A stretch of DNA of 7,926 nucleotides from assembly GCA_030596305.1 (NCBI GenBank), contig JAUVKK010000034.1:1-7926 (forward strand). The letters run 5' to 3'. The position numbers and the translations under genes are program-made. Shown here one piece after another: positions 6,787-7,926 of this stretch. Within the stretch, counting starts at the first letter, position 1; every line of letters begins with the position of its first letter. The notes beneath the pieces were generated by a model. That model had not been told where the DNA came from, searched no databases, and was given only the letters and a program-made list of their open reading frames with translations. The DNA is from Helicobacteraceae bacterium (lineage in GTDB: Bacteria > Campylobacterota > Campylobacteria > Campylobacterales > Sulfurimonadaceae).

Positions 6787-7926
6787 CTAAGCGGAGTGCA
6801 TTTCTTTGATTTTACGTTTCAATACTTTACCTGTTGCCGTTTTTGGAAGTTCATCTACGATCACAACATTTTTAGGTACTTTAAAATTGGCAAGGACTGC
6901 TTTAAGATCTTTTTTTATCTGATTAGGTGTTGCGAACTCTCTGTCTACCTCATCTTCGAGCTCAACATAGGCTACTGGTACCTCACCACTGTTAGGATCT
7001 TTCATTCCTATCACAGCGCCTTGTTTGATGTACTCAAGCTTCATCAACTCCTCTTCGATCTGACGCGGGTAGATGTTGATGCCCTTGGAGATAATAAGGT
7101 CTTTCATACGGTCGACAATATAGATATACCCGTCGCTGTCCATCTTGCCAAGATCTCCGGTACGCAGCCACCCATTGATAATCGTCTCTTCTGTTGCTTC
7201 TGGGCGGTTAAGATAACCACTCATGACATTGTCACCTTTGACAATGATCTCACCGATCTGACCTAGAGGTACTTCAAGCATCTCATCATCAACAACTTTG
7301 ACCTCATAACCCTTCATTGCCGTACCGATTGACATCGGCTTCTGTTTGTCCAGCGGGTTGACAGAAACGACCGGCGAACATTCACTTAGTCCATAACCCT
7401 CTAACATCGTCGCCCGACTAAAGGTCTTGTTGAACTTGTTCAAGGTATCTTCACTCAAAGCAGATGCCCCGGAAATAAAGACGCGGATATTGTTGAACCA
7501 CATAAAGTACCATGGCAGTTTTGCACGAATAAGCGCATTATAGACATCCGGAACACCCATAAAGATCGTTACCCGTTTCAGAAGGGTCTGTTTGATGATA
7601 TTGCTAAATGGCAGCAGTTTTGGAATGATGACAAAAGAGCTGCGCGAGAAAAATGGCATCATCAACATCACTGTAAATGTAAAGGCGTGGAACATTGGCA
7701 GATAGACAATAAAACGGTCTTTTCCTGTAACATCAAAACGTTCTACCGCCCCGATCATGTTGGAAAAGAGGTTGCGATAACTCATCATCGCACCTTTAGG
7801 GTTACCTGTTGTTCCAGAAGTATAGAAGATGATCGCCATATCATCAAGCTTAGAGAGTCCTCTGCTCTCTTCACCATGACGATGTGTCTCCAAGACTTCA
7901 TCAAAAACAATGTTGCTACCGTCGAG
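6787..7926 (-). CDS. Long-chain acyl-CoA synthetase (AMP-forming), 5' end outside window
   Basis: Only the C-terminal 379 residues are in the window; the frame stays open to 7926. A TTG at 7891-7893 is not the real start, because the frame continues upstream and the family is usually 500-560 residues. The enzyme activates a fatty acid with ATP to an acyl-adenylate, then transfers it to CoA, usually at the cytoplasmic membrane. The visible adenylation motifs in order are YTSGTTGNPKG (7792-7824), the GYGLSECSP motif, GWLRTGDLG, DRMKDLIISKG and the C-terminal PKTATGKVLKR with the catalytic lysine. The hydrophobic stretch after PMFHAFTFTV is typical of fatty-acid rather than acetate ligases. It is FadD-like, but the chain length used cannot be told. 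A hairpin directly after the stop separates it from the AAA ATPase gene. Confidence 0.93.
   Translation of the reverse strand, partial: LDGSNIVFDEVLETHRHGEESRGLSKLDDMAIIFYTSGTTGNPKGAMMSYRNLFSNMIGAVERFDVTGKDRFIVYLPMFHAFTFTVMLMMPFFSRSSFVIIPKLLPFSNIIKQTLLKRVTIFMGVPDVYNALIRAKLPWYFMWFNNIRVFISGASALSEDTLNKFNKTFSRATMLEGYGLSECSPVVSVNPLDKQKPMSIGTAMKGYEVKVVDDEMLEVPLGQIGEIIVKGDNVMSGYLNRPEATEETIINGWLRTGDLGKMDSDGYIYIVDRMKDLIISKGINIYPRQIEEELMKLEYIKQGAVIGMKDPNSGEVPVAYVELEDEVDREFATPNQIKKDLKAVLANFKVPKNVVIVDELPKTATGKVLKRKIKEMHSA

Noticed and set aside
6775..7266. 163-residue + strand frame opposite the acyl-CoA synthetase gene
   Set aside because: It lies wholly antisense to a clear family member, is rich in Phe, Tyr, Ile and His as expected from a shadow frame, and has no family motif.
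1..7926. tRNA, rRNA, CRISPR array, insertion sequence or prophage gene
   Set aside because: I saw no cloverleaf, no regularly spaced direct repeats and no transposase, integrase or phage motif in the window.

Overview
The window most likely comes from a mesophilic Campylobacterota (former epsilonproteobacterial) chemolithotroph of the Sulfurimonas/Sulfurovum/Sulfuricurvum type. The evidence is a complex I operon with the phylum's characteristic tiny NuoE-like protein and no ordinary NuoF, a long NuoC of about 270 residues, moderate GC, and a TATAAT -10 box without a clear -35 box. The species assignment is inference. All recognised protein genes lie on the minus strand, so transcription runs from high to low coordinates.

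Layout in transcription order. (1) 7926-6787: the C-terminal 379 residues of a long-chain acyl-CoA synthetase, cut by the window edge and followed by a compact hairpin at 6762-6783. (2) 6641-6583: promoter and leader of the next gene. (3) 6582-4849: a 577-residue AAA ATPase starting at TTG, with an N-terminal helical region and one C-terminal AAA module. (4) 4852-4470: about 380 bases without a convincing protein gene. This stretch holds a 110-base symmetrical hairpin that overlaps the AAA stop codon, a 9-bp perfect inverted repeat with a 33-base spacer, and the promoter and leader of the nuo operon. (5) 4469-1: nuoA, nuoB, nuoC, nuoD, a 73-residue NuoE-like gene and a NuoF replacement cut by the window edge. 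These are packed with overlaps or gaps of 0 to 10 bases, so they form one operon that probably continues into nuoG and beyond.

The nuo genes encode the quinone-facing arm (NuoB, C, D), the first membrane subunit (NuoA) and an atypical electron-input end of proton-pumping complex I. The usual FMN- and NADH-binding NuoF is replaced by a protein with an N-terminal remnant of the NuoF iron-sulfur (N3) domain, fused to a GltD-type FAD/NAD(P) oxidoreductase. The remnant has lost one of the four expected cysteines. This suggests electron exchange with NAD(P)H, or reverse electron flow, through different chemistry from textbook complex I.

The best candidate for something undescribed is the hairpin at 4743-4852. 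It can form 43 base pairs around a 4-base loop. All five wobbles and nearly all opposed mismatches (G opposite A) are RNA-compatible only when the + strand is read. This points to a structured RNA, or an RNA-shaped repeat, antisense to the surrounding genes.
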